From Mucilaginibacter sp. (lineage in GTDB: Bacteria > Bacteroidota > Bacteroidia > Sphingobacteriales > Sphingobacteriaceae), in assembly GCF_025362475.1 (NCBI RefSeq), contig NZ_JANYGH010000001.1, positions 62,001 through 126,000 on the forward strand: a stretch of 64,000 nt of DNA, written 5' to 3'. Position 1 is the stretch's first letter, and every line of letters starts with the position of its first letter. The position numbers and the translations under genes were made by a program. The notes below the pieces were generated by a model. That model saw only the letters and a program-made list of their open reading frames with translations. It ran no database searches and had not been told where the DNA came from. This document shows positions 9,391 through 18,330 of this stretch, one piece after another.

Positions 9391-11109
9391 TCAATTCATA
9401 AAAACCGAAGTAGCCGGCACCACATCGGCATGTGAAAATGAGCGAAGAAACCCAGCCTTATAATAAGCAAGCTTTTCTTTATGGTTTTGTGCTTTAAGGC
9501 TTTGATATAAGCCCAGCAACGACCAGCCATTACCAGGATTGCGCACCAAATCGGCCCGGTAAACTTGCTCGGCCTTTACATTATCATCGTTTTTTAATAG
9601 ATAAGCGCCTAAAAACTGCCTCGCTGGGATAGGCCATTCAGAAGGCTCCGCGTATATCATACGATCTTCAGCTGCTATGGCTTTGTTAAAACTGGCTATA
9701 CCGCTTTCATACTTGTTTTGCGCTAATAAAATTGCGCCGTCCAATATATTCTCCGCTACGGTTGCCCCGTCCAACGGGGTATTAAAAGGAATGTTTCTTA
9801 TCTTTAAAACCGGCGCATCAATTTTACTACGGATCAACGCGAGCTGCCGTTCGGCAGAGTCTGGCTTGCCGGTATAAATAAAGGCCAGGCCTTTTGCAAA
9901 GCTATTGAGTACTTGTGCATAAGTCCAACTGGCATCCGGTGGGTTATCGTCTTTCAATATTTCATCCCATTTACCCAGGCGCACCATCGTAAGCACCGGC
10001 ATCATATACAAATATTGGGCATAATTATCTTCGGCAGTTGGCTTTATGCTTTTGCGGCAACGCAGCGCAATTACTCTCGCCTTTTCATACATGCCTCCAC
10101 TAAAGGCACAGTACGTTTCCACAGCATATATATGAGGCACGGAGGTGGCAAGGGGTACATTTTTAACTATAGAGGCATATAAACTAACGCTTTTACTCGC
10201 CTTTTCATTGGCGTCCACACCCTGAAAATACAGCCCGTTTCGTTGATAAAGATGGCTTGACATATGCACCATATGTCCTACGTCCGGAAAAAGCCTTTTC
10301 AACGCTTCAGCACTCGCCATAGCCACTTCGGGATTATGGGATGCCTCTGTAAGGTGAATATAATAATGTAAGGCGGCGGGGTTATCGGGTTTTGTTTTCA
10401 ATACACCTTTACATAAGTCCACCAACTCTGGCGTCCATTCTTTTGCCAATCCGTCGGTAGTCCAAAAATCCCATGGATGTATCAGCATCATGGCATCTAT
10501 ATAGAGCATTTTTATATCAGCGTCTTCGGGGTACGCCGATATTAGCTTCCTCATACTTTGCGCATAAGCCTTTTCATCATGGGTAGTTTGTTCCTGCAAT
10601 ACCGGGTACCGCAGCTTCATAACCCTGATGAGAGCTCTTTCCTTTTCAGACGAGTTGGCTGCTTTCGCGTTCAATTGCTTTAAAACGGCAGATACCCCCT
10701 TGGGCACTTTGTACAGGTTAACTGCATTATAGTAAGGCCCCATAGCTAATGCCTGGCCCCAATAAACCATGGGCGAAGCGGGATCAAACCGGGTAGCCTC
10801 TTTGAATGATGCAAGCGCCTCCTTCATATGATAACTATAATACATGGTTAAGCCCTGGTTAAAGTAAAATTGGGCACTATCGTTATGGGTCGATATCGGG
10901 TAGTTGTACCCACCCCATCCCGGTAGTTTTATCATGTATTTACCGCCTGCTGTTGTATCAATATCCTCAACAGCATTAGATGATCCACAGGTAATAGCAG
11001 TTATCTTTTTTATAGATTTTTCGCCCGATGAAATATGTACCTTGAATGCAAGCAAACATATCCCTGTTAAAACTACAGGGAATACAGAAAATAGCGATAC
11101 CTTTTTCAT
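9391..11109 (-). CDS. Exported TPR-repeat protein, putative component of a TonB uptake system
   Basis: A 572-residue protein with an N-terminal hydrophobic signal segment (VFPVVLTGICLLAFKV) followed by tetratricopeptide helices along its length: the first clear one is FYFNQGLTMYYSYHMKEAL then FKEATRFDP, and another is NPAALHYYIHLTEAS. It contains the family-typical GHMVHMSSHLYQRNG segment. Proteins of this type are often annotated as putative TonB-system TPR components. Here it precedes the small exported protein and the TonB receptor on the same strand (79-base gap) and follows the sigma gene by about 140 bases. Likely a periplasmic or outer-membrane scaffold; the partner is unknown. Confidence 0.8.
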   Translation of the reverse strand: MKKVSLFSVFPVVLTGICLLAFKVHISSGEKSIKKITAITCGSSNAVEDIDTTAGGKYMIKLPGWGGYNYPISTHNDSAQFYFNQGLTMYYSYHMKEALASFKEATRFDPASPMVYWGQALAMGPYYNAVNLYKVPKGVSAVLKQLNAKAANSSEKERALIRVMKLRYPVLQEQTTHDEKAYAQSMRKLISAYPEDADIKMLYIDAMMLIHPWDFWTTDGLAKEWTPELVDLCKGVLKTKPDNPAALHYYIHLTEASHNPEVAMASAEALKRLFPDVGHMVHMSSHLYQRNGLYFQGVDANEKASKSVSLYASIVKNVPLATSVPHIYAVETYCAFSGGMYEKARVIALRCRKSIKPTAEDNYAQYLYMMPVLTMVRLGKWDEILKDDNPPDASWTYAQVLNSFAKGLAFIYTGKPDSAERQLALIRSKIDAPVLKIRNIPFNTPLDGATVAENILDGAILLAQNKYESGIASFNKAIAAEDRMIYAEPSEWPIPARQFLGAYLLKNDDNVKAEQVYRADLVRNPGNGWSLLGLYQSLKAQNHKEKLAYYKAGFLRSFSHADVVPATSVFMN

Positions 11110-11249
11110 TTTCAGCTTTTTAAACAGAAGTTAGCGATAAACAGGCGACCGGCAATATTTAAATTAGGAATTGGATAAAAACTATAAGCTTATATTGATT
11201 AAACAAATTTAAACAATAGTTTTTTAAATATCATTGGATGGAATTATCA

Positions 11250-11840
11250 TTACCTCGCCATATACACCATCAGCAAAGCGATAACTGATGGCAAATAATC
11301 AGTGAGCCCGGTGCGTAGATAGCGTAAGGCTATGGTGATTTGATTTTCGACAGTTTTTATGGAGATATTTAAGCGGGATGCGATCTCTTTGTTAGATAAA
11401 TATTCCTTACGACTCAGGGTAAATATCTGGCGGCATTTTTCGGGCAGCCGGGCTACATTGGTTTCCAGTAGCTGGCTGATGTCGCTTTGCAGTAATTTGC
11501 TGTCGGCGGTGTATTTTTCAATCAGTTCTTCAACAACATCCAGGTCAAGCGTGGCTTTTTTAGTACGGATATAGTATATAACCCGGTTCCTGATAGCGAC
11601 TTTAAGGTATGCCTCTAACGAAGTAATGTTCAGTTGATTTCTTTTTGTCCACAGATCAATAAACAATTCCTGCACCAGGTCTTCGCAAACATCGCGGTCC
11701 CTGAAAAGGTTGTAAGCGGCATGGAATAGCCTTGACGAATATCTTTTGTACAGCAATTCAAATGCCTCACGGTCATCCAGCCTTAGTAAATCTAATAATT
11801 TACCATCGGGCCACATTTGATATTCCTTACCTGGAAGCAT
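11250..11840 (-). CDS. FecI-type ECF RNA polymerase sigma-70 factor
   Basis: A 196-residue sigma factor. Region 2 covers about residues 20-90 (FELLYKRYSSRLFHAAYNLF, then CEDLVQELFIDLWTKR) and region 4 about 125-180 (LPEKCRQIFTLSRKEYLSNKEIA and the recognition helix LNISIKTVENQITIAL). The C-terminus has the short hydrophobic tail seen in many Bacteroidota FecI-type factors. In such loci the next gene is normally FecR, but here a TPR/TonB-receptor module follows and FecR comes only at 6512. It is the best candidate partner of that FecR because no other orphan sigma lies nearby. Confidence 0.93.
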   Translation of the reverse strand: MLPGKEYQMWPDGKLLDLLRLDDREAFELLYKRYSSRLFHAAYNLFRDRDVCEDLVQELFIDLWTKRNQLNITSLEAYLKVAIRNRVIYYIRTKKATLDLDVVEELIEKYTADSKLLQSDISQLLETNVARLPEKCRQIFTLSRKEYLSNKEIASRLNISIKTVENQITIALRYLRTGLTDYLPSVIALLMVYMAR

Positions 11841-11989
11841 AAATGGACTGTAAAACGGTTTCTGAATTGGATAGGCATAATTACAAGATTATTTTTAAAT
11901 AAAAAACTTTTTTTGTTTAAAGCAAATTTCGGCCACAAAGCTACATGCTCCCCTGGAGCAAGTAGAACCGTAACTTGATAGTATTATGG

Positions 11990-12034
11990 GGAGAAAAAAC
12001 AAAACCCAGCAGTTTTATTAAAACTGCCGGGTTG
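11990..12034 (-). terminator. Terminator of the phospholipase C gene
   Basis: A 14-bp stem with one G-T wobble (12003-12016 and 12020-12033, core CCCAGCAGTTTT/AAAACTGCCGGG, loop ATT) is followed on the minus strand by a T-rich run. It lies 21 bases after the phospholipase stop codon. Confidence 0.82.
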
Positions 12035-12054
12035 GTAAAAAGATAAATAATTTT

Positions 12055-14607
12055 CTAAACCACCTTTCCCATCAAAGGATCGCTAAAGCTGTGTTTACCG
12101 GTTTCAACACGGCCTGCATACCTTTTTTCGAAAGTGTGACTACCGGCAACTTTCACGCTAAAATCATACCATCCATGGCTTTTAGCCAGATTAAGCACCA
12201 GCGAATTTTGGCCTTTTTTATTCAATAGAGTTTTATGATTGTTTGTTTTATAACCATGGTCAATAATTTCAACAGTATAAGATTTATCATGGCTTAAATT
12301 AGCCAGTTTTAGGTCGATATTACCACTTAGCTTTCCGCCGACAGCCTGATATTCACAGGCAACTTCAACCAGCGGATCGGTAGTGTTACCTTTATACTCC
12401 CGGAAAAAACCATTTGGCCCGTAAACACGCAGGTGGTATTCGCCATTTTCAAACTCATTTATTGGCCATGCGTCAGTCAGGCTGTCCCCCGCAGTTAGGG
12501 CATAGGCCCAGGTACGTAAAGGCTCCATTTGCTGTGGATCTTTAAAGCTGGCATATTTACCCGGCGCATAAACGTTAAATGGCGAGCCTAAAGCTTTATC
12601 ACCAAATGCATGGTTGCTGGCATTAAATTTTATCTCGAACGACTTTTTATCGGCACTTAACTTACCATCGGCATAAAGCTGGTATGGCAAAGCTGATGAC
12701 GGTTTAATGCCCTTTTCTTGTTGCGGCATATAAGGAGACGCATACGAATCTGTGTTGATCAGGGCTATTTCATCGGCTGTAAGCAGTTTATAAGTAGGTA
12801 GTTTTTTAAACTTAGCCATGTGGATACTTTCGTAAAAAGCATCTTTAGCAACAAACTCCGGGTTAGCTATTTTTTCACCATTATATGGGCGAAAAACGGT
12901 TGTCAAATCACCGCAAACCGTGCGGCGCCAATTGCTGATATTGGGCTCAGCCACTTTCTTACCTGTCTTTTTGCTTAAAAAATTCTCCAAAAACTGCAAA
13001 GTCGAGGTATGGTCAAATACTTCTGAGTTAACCCAACCTCCCCTGCTCCACGGCGAGGCTATAACCAATGGCACACGATAGCCTAAACCAATAGCACTTT
13101 CACGATCATAAACCTCTGGGAAATTTTCGCGGGCTTTTTCCTGCTCAAGGGTTACAAATTCAACACTGGTATCAATCCCTTTTGATACTTTGCCGGTTCC
13201 TTCTTTATGTGGATGAGGTGCTGTAAACGGAGGCACGTGGTCAAAATATCCATCGTTTTCATCATAAGCTAATATGAAAATTGTTTTTTTCCATACTTCG
13301 GGATTTTTGGTCAGGATATCCATCACCTCGGATACATACCAAGCACCATACCAGGCTGCGCTTGGATGATCGGAAAAGTTTTCGGGTGCCGACAACCAGG
13401 AAACGGTTGGCAAAGCTCCATTTTTTACATCATCCCTAAACTGATGCAAAACATCACCTTTTGGTACAAGTAATTCCCGTTCGGTACCGTTATCATCATA
13501 CTTAAGATTTACCAGTGTACGATAATGCGGGTCATTGGTATTGGTAACAAAACCTTTTTGATGCAGATTTTTTTCGCGTTGCGATAGCTTGGCAAATTTA
13601 CCAGGATCAAGGCTGGCCATATCTTTTTTGATATTATCCAGATCGCGCTTCTTTTGTTTAAGCTGTTTTTTAAGATGATCAATATGTGCATCACCGGCAG
13701 GTAAAGCTGCAATTTGCTTTTCAACATCAGCTATCTCATCAGGCAATAGGGTTGATCTTTTTTGCAGGTGAGCTATATGTTTATCATAAAGCTTGATATT
13801 GTACTGCCCAAAAAACTCCAGCGGATTATCCTGAAAATTTGATAACCATGGATCTTCTTCACCTTCAAAACCCGTATCAATAGCTATCTCATTCTGATAA
13901 TGTTTCCATGAAATATCATGATCCTCTAAACGCTCGGGAAAAGTAGCCCAGTTAAGTGTGCCATAATCCATATCATCATTCCAAACATGGGCAAGGGATT
14001 TTTCATGCTGCTCGGCGCGTATGGTTCCACTCCAAAAGTATAACCTGTTGGGGTTAGTGCCGGTAAGCGATGAGCAAAAATTCTGATCACATACCGTAAA
14101 TGCATCTGCAAGAGCGTAGTAAAAAGGCAGATCCTCACGATTATAATAACCAAGCGTTAAAGGCATATGACGGTACTCTTTAATGCTGTTTTGTTTTACA
14201 TTAAGCCACTGATCAAATTTACCATCGTTACGGGCATTAACCTGGTTGGCCCAGGAGTGCGGTAATGACGACATCCAGGTAGCTTTGGTACCTTTAATAT
14301 CCAAACGAAAAGGCGCATAAGTTTCGCCCTTATTATTTGATTGCAACCATACCTTATTTTTATTTGGCAGATCAATAGCCCGTGGATCGTTATATCCTCT
14401 TACGCCTTTAAGCGTACCGTAAGTATGATCAAACGAACGATTTTCCTGCATCAGGATCACGATATGCTCCGCATCCATAAAGGTGCTGCCCGGTGCCGGG
14501 TTTATAGCCATCGCTTTTTGAATAGATTCGGGCAAAACGCTGGCAAGACCAGCCGCGCCTGTTAATAAAGCCGCTTTTTTAAGAAAATCTCTCCTTGAAT
14601 CACGCAT
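12055..14607 (-). CDS. Tat-exported phosphocholine-type phospholipase C
   Basis: An 850-residue member of the phosphoesterase family of acidocalcisome/PLC-type enzymes, close to the phosphocholine-specific phospholipase C family in length and order. It begins with a twin-arginine signal (SRRDFLKK then a hydrophobic stretch with AGLASVLP). The catalytic domain shows HIVILMQENRSFDHTYGTLKGV, the PNRL region and the DENDGYFDHVPPF and DHTST motifs. Two C-terminal beta domains (about 640-740 and 750-840) match the repeats found after these enzymes. A lysine-rich coiled insert (about 280-345) breaks the catalytic domain. It would hydrolyse the glycerol- or ceramide-side ester and release the phosphorylated or phosphonylated head group outside the inner membrane. 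Adjacent genes break down phosphonates. Confidence 0.93.
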   Translation of the reverse strand: MRDSRRDFLKKAALLTGAAGLASVLPESIQKAMAINPAPGSTFMDAEHIVILMQENRSFDHTYGTLKGVRGYNDPRAIDLPNKNKVWLQSNNKGETYAPFRLDIKGTKATWMSSLPHSWANQVNARNDGKFDQWLNVKQNSIKEYRHMPLTLGYYNREDLPFYYALADAFTVCDQNFCSSLTGTNPNRLYFWSGTIRAEQHEKSLAHVWNDDMDYGTLNWATFPERLEDHDISWKHYQNEIAIDTGFEGEEDPWLSNFQDNPLEFFGQYNIKLYDKHIAHLQKRSTLLPDEIADVEKQIAALPAGDAHIDHLKKQLKQKKRDLDNIKKDMASLDPGKFAKLSQREKNLHQKGFVTNTNDPHYRTLVNLKYDDNGTERELLVPKGDVLHQFRDDVKNGALPTVSWLSAPENFSDHPSAAWYGAWYVSEVMDILTKNPEVWKKTIFILAYDENDGYFDHVPPFTAPHPHKEGTGKVSKGIDTSVEFVTLEQEKARENFPEVYDRESAIGLGYRVPLVIASPWSRGGWVNSEVFDHTSTLQFLENFLSKKTGKKVAEPNISNWRRTVCGDLTTVFRPYNGEKIANPEFVAKDAFYESIHMAKFKKLPTYKLLTADEIALINTDSYASPYMPQQEKGIKPSSALPYQLYADGKLSADKKSFEIKFNASNHAFGDKALGSPFNVYAPGKYASFKDPQQMEPLRTWAYALTAGDSLTDAWPINEFENGEYHLRVYGPNGFFREYKGNTTDPLVEVACEYQAVGGKLSGNIDLKLANLSHDKSYTVEIIDHGYKTNNHKTLLNKKGQNSLVLNLAKSHGWYDFSVKVAGSHTFEKRYAGRVETGKHSFSDPLMGKVV

Positions 14608-14620
14608 GAGTTTTTATTTT

Positions 14621-14715
14621 AGTCCATGGTCGATAGTCCATGGACCATGGCTTTTTTTTATGAAAATATAATATTTATTTAGTCCATGGACTATCGACTA
14701 TGGTCTATGGACTAT
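14621..14715. repeat. Imperfect inverted repeat built from a GTCCATGG word
   Basis: Between the phospholipase and the FAD oxidoreductase, the word AGTCCATGG and close variants recur about six times. Two 24-base arms, 14624-14647 and 14680-14703, are complementary at 22 of 24 positions, with a 32-base AT-rich loop. Such word-like intergenic repeats look like those spread in other Sphingobacteriaceae genomes. It could act as an mRNA hairpin between the two genes. Confidence 0.75.
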
Positions 14716-14718
14716 CAG

Positions 14719-15849
14719 CTAATTATCCTTCCTTTTAGCAATCACCTGTTCACATAAACCTAATGAAAGTGTCATTCCGTTACCACCCAGGCCGTTTATG
14801 ATGGTTACACCGGGCTCAACATCCACAATAAGTTCAGTTGCGCCGTTTGTCATTTTGGGGTAGATACCATGCCATGATTGCAATAAGTTCCAGTCCTTAA
14901 AGTTGGCAAAAGTATGTAAGTACTCCGTTATTAAATTATTAATAAATGCCTTGTCAAATGGGTCATGCACCAGCCCATACTCATGCGAATCGCCAATGGT
15001 AAGCTCACCACTACCATTTTGAGAAACCATTACGTGAATCCCCCAATTTAAATGAACCGCATACTGCTCCTCATAACGTTTACGCAAAGCAGGCAATGAT
15101 GCAGCTGCCTGGAAACCGGGGTAATGGATCATGGATAAACCACCACATAATGACGGACCAATACGCCATTCATCCGGCTGCGTAACCAAACGCATCATTT
15201 GCAGCTTGCATTTAGTTATTTTAGTTTCAGCAAAAAGTTCGGGGTACAAGGTTTCAAAATCGGCACCGCTGCAAACGTATATTTCATCAGCCTGCCAGCT
15301 TTGGGTTCCAGATAATACTTTAGGATGTTCTATACGGCTGATAGCTGTGTTCCAATGAAATTCAACACCGAATTTATCAGCCAGGTATTTAGCTACCTGC
15401 CCAACCGCCTCGCGCGATTCTATAATCATTTCTTCACCACTCCACAATGCTCCCTTCAATCCATCGGTATTAATGGCCGGCGACTTTAAAATGGCTTCCC
15501 CGGGAGTTAACAAAGCACAATCGCGATGTTGTTGATTTACCTCTACATATTCCTTTATTACCTGCAACTCGTCATCATGATAAGCCAGGTGTAATGAGCC
15601 AACTTCATTATGCCAGATATTGGCTTCGGTGCAAATGGTTTTCCAGATGCTACGCGATAACATGGCACGTTCAAACATAGGTCCGGTGGCTTGCCCTATT
15701 GGCCAAACCATCCCAAAGTTACGGATGGAAGCACCAACCGCACGTTCATTACGCTCAAACACGGTTACTTTATAACCACGTATGGCAAGAGCGCGGGCGG
15801 TTGCAAGGCCTACTATTCCCGCGCCGATTACTATAGCATTTTTGTTCAT
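14719..15849 (-). CDS. FAD-dependent oxidoreductase of the phosphonate-associated TIGR03364 type
   Basis: A 376-residue DAO-family flavoprotein. The Rossmann FAD motif is at residues 5-35 (IVIGAGIVGLATARALAIRGYKVTVFER, G8-x-G10-x-x-G13), and the C-terminal FAD-binding segment is INGLGGNGMTLSLGLCEQ. The N-x-G-M-V-W-P-I-G-Q region and overall length fit the clade that is encoded beside phosphonatase-like hydrolases. Its expected role is oxidative removal of the amino group of 2-aminoethylphosphonate or an N-methyl/hydroxy analogue to give a phosphono-aldehyde for the HAD enzyme encoded two genes upstream. The association is established for the family; the exact substrate here is inference. Confidence 0.87.
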   Translation of the reverse strand: MNKNAIVIGAGIVGLATARALAIRGYKVTVFERNERAVGASIRNFGMVWPIGQATGPMFERAMLSRSIWKTICTEANIWHNEVGSLHLAYHDDELQVIKEYVEVNQQHRDCALLTPGEAILKSPAINTDGLKGALWSGEEMIIESREAVGQVAKYLADKFGVEFHWNTAISRIEHPKVLSGTQSWQADEIYVCSGADFETLYPELFAETKITKCKLQMMRLVTQPDEWRIGPSLCGGLSMIHYPGFQAAASLPALRKRYEEQYAVHLNWGIHVMVSQNGSGELTIGDSHEYGLVHDPFDKAFINNLITEYLHTFANFKDWNLLQSWHGIYPKMTNGATELIVDVEPGVTIINGLGGNGMTLSLGLCEQVIAKRKDN

Positions 15850-15908
15850 TGGTTCAATGGTTCATTAGTTCATTGGTCTAAGCAAGGTTACCTGCAAAAG
15901 CCAATGAT

Positions 15909-17270
15909 TTATTCATTTATTGGGTTATTACTCATTAAGTCATTAGCAGTAAACTCCGTGTTACTTTTTGACTTTTGAACTTTGACTTTTGAATTTTGAC
16001 CTCCCTTAGCGCTTTGCAAAAAGTAAATCAGCGATAGCACGCTGCAAATGCCCCCTACAACAGCAACAACCATTACACCCTCTTTAAAAAACGTACCCCA
16101 GCTAATGTTTGGACGCCCCAACTCTTTTATAAACAAGATACTCACGCTGCCCAGGTAACCCATAGAATCGGCTATGTACATAATGAAGCCTACATTACTG
16201 CGGTAGTTAAAGGTAGCTATCATCCTATCAAAAAAGATAGCATTGTAAGGAACATAGCCCATATAAAGACCAAGCCCCGCCATGGTCATCCAACTTATCG
16301 GGCTGATCATTTTTAAAGAAAATAGCAGGGTTGAAACACCCACCAATACACATCCACCAATTATAAACAGGTGAATAATGCTAAATGCCCGCAAATTCTT
16401 TTTTACGAGGATCAGCAAACTCATACCTACCAGTACAATAACGGATATGATAGAATCAATATTGGTATATATGCTGTTACTTTTCACCCCAAAGTCGGCC
16501 CATATCTCCACTTCAAAATTATCACGCACATCGCGCATAATGGTGAGCAGTACGTATATAATAATAGTGAGTATAATACCGGGTAAAAACCGAACAAGAA
16601 ATTGCTTACGTTCGGTAGCATTCATGGGGCTGCGCTCCGCACGCAACAGCTTGTCTTCGGCATTTGGGGCAGGCATCAGTTCCATGCAAAAAACGAACAA
16701 TAACAGGGGTAAAATAAAAATAGCACCTGTTAAAAAAGGCATGTGATATTCGTTCACATGAAAAACGGTGAGCAGCGTGCGGCCAATAGTTTTTACAAAA
16801 CCCGATGCAAATATCAGGCTGATAGACAATACCGCGGCCATGAACTCTGTTGAGCGCCGGCCCTCGAGGTAGCCAAACACCAAACCCCATATCAACCCCA
16901 ACGGAAAACCATTCAGGAAAAGAAAAACAATATTCCAGGGAGCGGGAACAAAGGCAAAAGCGAGCAAAGCAAGCCAGGCAAAGCCAATAAGCGCTAAAAT
17001 ATAGCGCCCCCTGTTTTTGCTGTTCACTTCGGCAATAAAACGGATACCGTAAAATTTACTTAGGGTGTATCCTATTACCTGGGCAATTACCAGCCAAACT
17101 TTGTAATCAACATGCAGGTATTGCTGCCCGGTAAAAGTGCCGGCAGCAAAAGCCTTACGGAAAGCGTACATCGAAGTATACAAGCCAAACGCCGAAATGG
17201 CGGCCATTACAGAAAGCAGCGAATATGGCCATTTGGCAACTTTTGCTCTTAAACCGTCAATCGGGCTCAT
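15909..17270 (-). CDS. DUF5690 family membrane transporter (MFS-like), phosphonate cluster
   Basis: A 453-residue protein with about 12 hydrophobic segments, in line with a major-facilitator fold. It opens with KWPYSLLSVMAAISAFGLYTSMYAFRKAF and has the typical FLNGFPLGLIWGLVFGYLEGRR and the MADLG-like YIADSMGYLGS region. I recognise it as DUF5690, a Bacteroidota family. It sits 3 bases after the HAD phosphonatase stop and before the FAD oxidase, so it is the natural candidate for inner-membrane import of the aminophosphonate or organophosphate. The last ~25 residues (GGQNSKVKVQKSKS and on) are encoded by an intergenic-type simple repeat and are probably not part of the fold. Confidence 0.85.
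   Translation of the reverse strand: MSPIDGLRAKVAKWPYSLLSVMAAISAFGLYTSMYAFRKAFAAGTFTGQQYLHVDYKVWLVIAQVIGYTLSKFYGIRFIAEVNSKNRGRYILALIGFAWLALLAFAFVPAPWNIVFLFLNGFPLGLIWGLVFGYLEGRRSTEFMAAVLSISLIFASGFVKTIGRTLLTVFHVNEYHMPFLTGAIFILPLLLFVFCMELMPAPNAEDKLLRAERSPMNATERKQFLVRFLPGIILTIIIYVLLTIMRDVRDNFEVEIWADFGVKSNSIYTNIDSIISVIVLVGMSLLILVKKNLRAFSIIHLFIIGGCVLVGVSTLLFSLKMISPISWMTMAGLGLYMGYVPYNAIFFDRMIATFNYRSNVGFIMYIADSMGYLGSVSILFIKELGRPNISWGTFFKEGVMVVAVVGGICSVLSLIYFLQSAKGGQNSKVKVQKSKSNTEFTANDLMSNNPINE
15966..16000. repeat. Simple GACTTTTGAA-type repeat inside the DUF5690 3' end
   Basis: The unit TTTTGACTTTTGAA recurs with small changes over 35 bases. Such words usually sit between genes in this group of bacteria; here the repeat is read as the hydrophilic Lys/Ser/Val tail of the DUF5690 protein, which suggests the original stop codon was lost. 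Confidence 0.6.
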
Positions 17271-17273
17271 TGT

Positions 17274-17960
17274 TTACTGGTTTATGATATCAATAACCTG
17301 TGCTATATCATCAATAATATGGGTAGGATTGTAGCTTTCCAGCTCGGCACGTGTAAATATGCCGGTGGTAACACCAATTACATATTTGCAACCTGTGTTT
17401 TGTCCCTCGCGAACGTCAACTTCAGTATCCCCTACTTTGGCAACTTCCAATGGATCGGTTATCCCTCCTGCCAACATCATTTTTTGGATCATATATGGAT
17501 GCGGCCTACCAAACTCCACTTCGTCTGATCCTACCACGTAGTCAATCAATCCTTTTTCGCGCCATTGCAGGCGGGTAACTATTGTATCAGCTATATCGCG
17601 CGAAAAACCTGTGTTTATACCTACCAATACGCCATTTGCACGCAAAGCAGCCAATGTTTTCTCTACATTGGGCAAGGGCTCAATGCCTGGTTCGTATTGA
17701 TAAAAATTGATCATTTGCTGCACAAATTCTTTATGAATAGTGCTTACAAGCTTATCAGTTATTATAGTTGCATCCGGCTCATGCTCTCCTAACATTTTCC
17801 TGATGGCGAGGGTCTTTTCATAACCCATCAATGGGTCTATCTTTGATATTTCAACCGCATACCCCGATTTTTTCATTGCAGCCTGGAAGGCTTTACTCAC
17901 TTCATGATCATCCTTTACCGTAGTGCCGGCTATATCAAAAACAACTAATTTAATACTCAT
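17274..17960 (-). CDS. Phosphonatase-like HAD hydrolase (TIGR03351 type)
   Basis: 228 residues from the ATG at 17960; the frame remains open to a TTG at 17984 but MSIKLVVFDIAGTT is the normal start. Motif I is D9-I-A-G-T, the DxAGT form of phosphonatases and not the DxD of common HAD phosphatases. The cap carries MGYEK, with Lys49 where PhnX has its Schiff-base lysine (MGLLK), and the conserved Lys before motif III is Arg (FGRPHPY), as in this clade. Motif III is VGDTEVDVREG. It should split a phosphono-aldehyde into phosphate and an aldehyde. It is the first gene of a minus-strand operon with the transporter (3-base gap) and the FAD oxidase. Confidence 0.92.
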   Translation of the reverse strand: MSIKLVVFDIAGTTVKDDHEVSKAFQAAMKKSGYAVEISKIDPLMGYEKTLAIRKMLGEHEPDATIITDKLVSTIHKEFVQQMINFYQYEPGIEPLPNVEKTLAALRANGVLVGINTGFSRDIADTIVTRLQWREKGLIDYVVGSDEVEFGRPHPYMIQKMMLAGGITDPLEVAKVGDTEVDVREGQNTGCKYVIGVTTGIFTRAELESYNPTHIIDDIAQVIDIINQ

Positions 17961-17963
17961 AAA

Positions 17964-17993
17964 CAAATATAAAATGTTTAGCAATACTAAACT
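17964..17993 (-). promoter_or_regulatory. Promoter and palindromic operator of the phosphonatase operon
   Basis: On the minus strand a palindrome with GTTTAG and CTAAAC arms and a 5-base spacer lies at 17976-17992, 16 bases before the start codon. A TATATTTG box (17964-17971), matching the Bacteroidota -7 consensus TAnnTTTG, follows it. The 14 bases AGTTTAGTATTGCT recur exactly upstream of the SusC gene at 19818-19831. The XRE-cupin protein encoded between the two sites is the likely binder (inference). Confidence 0.6.
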
Positions 17994-18111
17994 TATTTTA
18001 TTAATACCAAACTAAATTTATGTTAAGGTTTAGTTAAGGGATACAACTAAAAAAATTTGAGGATTTGAAAATATCGCTTTGGATTTTGATAATCACGACT
18101 TAACTTTACAA

Positions 18112-18318
18112 ATGCAAGTTACATTGATTTCTGAAATTACATGTCCGGAATGTGGTTTTAAATCAGAAGAAGAAATGCCGGTTGATGCCTGTCAGTTTTT
18201 TTACCAGTGTAATAACTGCAAGGTGGTGTTAAAACCAAAACAAGGCGACTGCTGTGTATTTTGCAGCTATGGCACGCACAAATGCCCGCCTTTGCAAACT
18301 AACAAATCCTGCTGTTAG
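18112..18318 (+). CDS. GDCCVxC domain-containing small protein
   Basis: The ATG at 18112 (MQVTLISEITCPEC) gives 68 residues; the frame is open from 18079 but the shorter form fits the family. It has a zinc-ribbon-like pair CPECGF and CNNC, followed by the diagnostic GDCCVFCSYG motif and CPPLQ, and ends in SCC, in all ten Cys. The family is a small Bacteroidota/Proteobacteria group, sometimes with selenocysteine, of unknown function and often near metal or metalloid genes. Here it is divergent from the phosphonatase operon; a link to it is not shown. Confidence 0.88.
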   Translation: MQVTLISEITCPECGFKSEEEMPVDACQFFYQCNNCKVVLKPKQGDCCVFCSYGTHKCPPLQTNKSCC

Positions 18319-18330
18319 CCTTTTTCAAAT

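Noticed and set aside
16378..16746. Plus-strand ORF of 122 codons
   Set aside because: Antisense shadow of the DUF5690 transporter gene.
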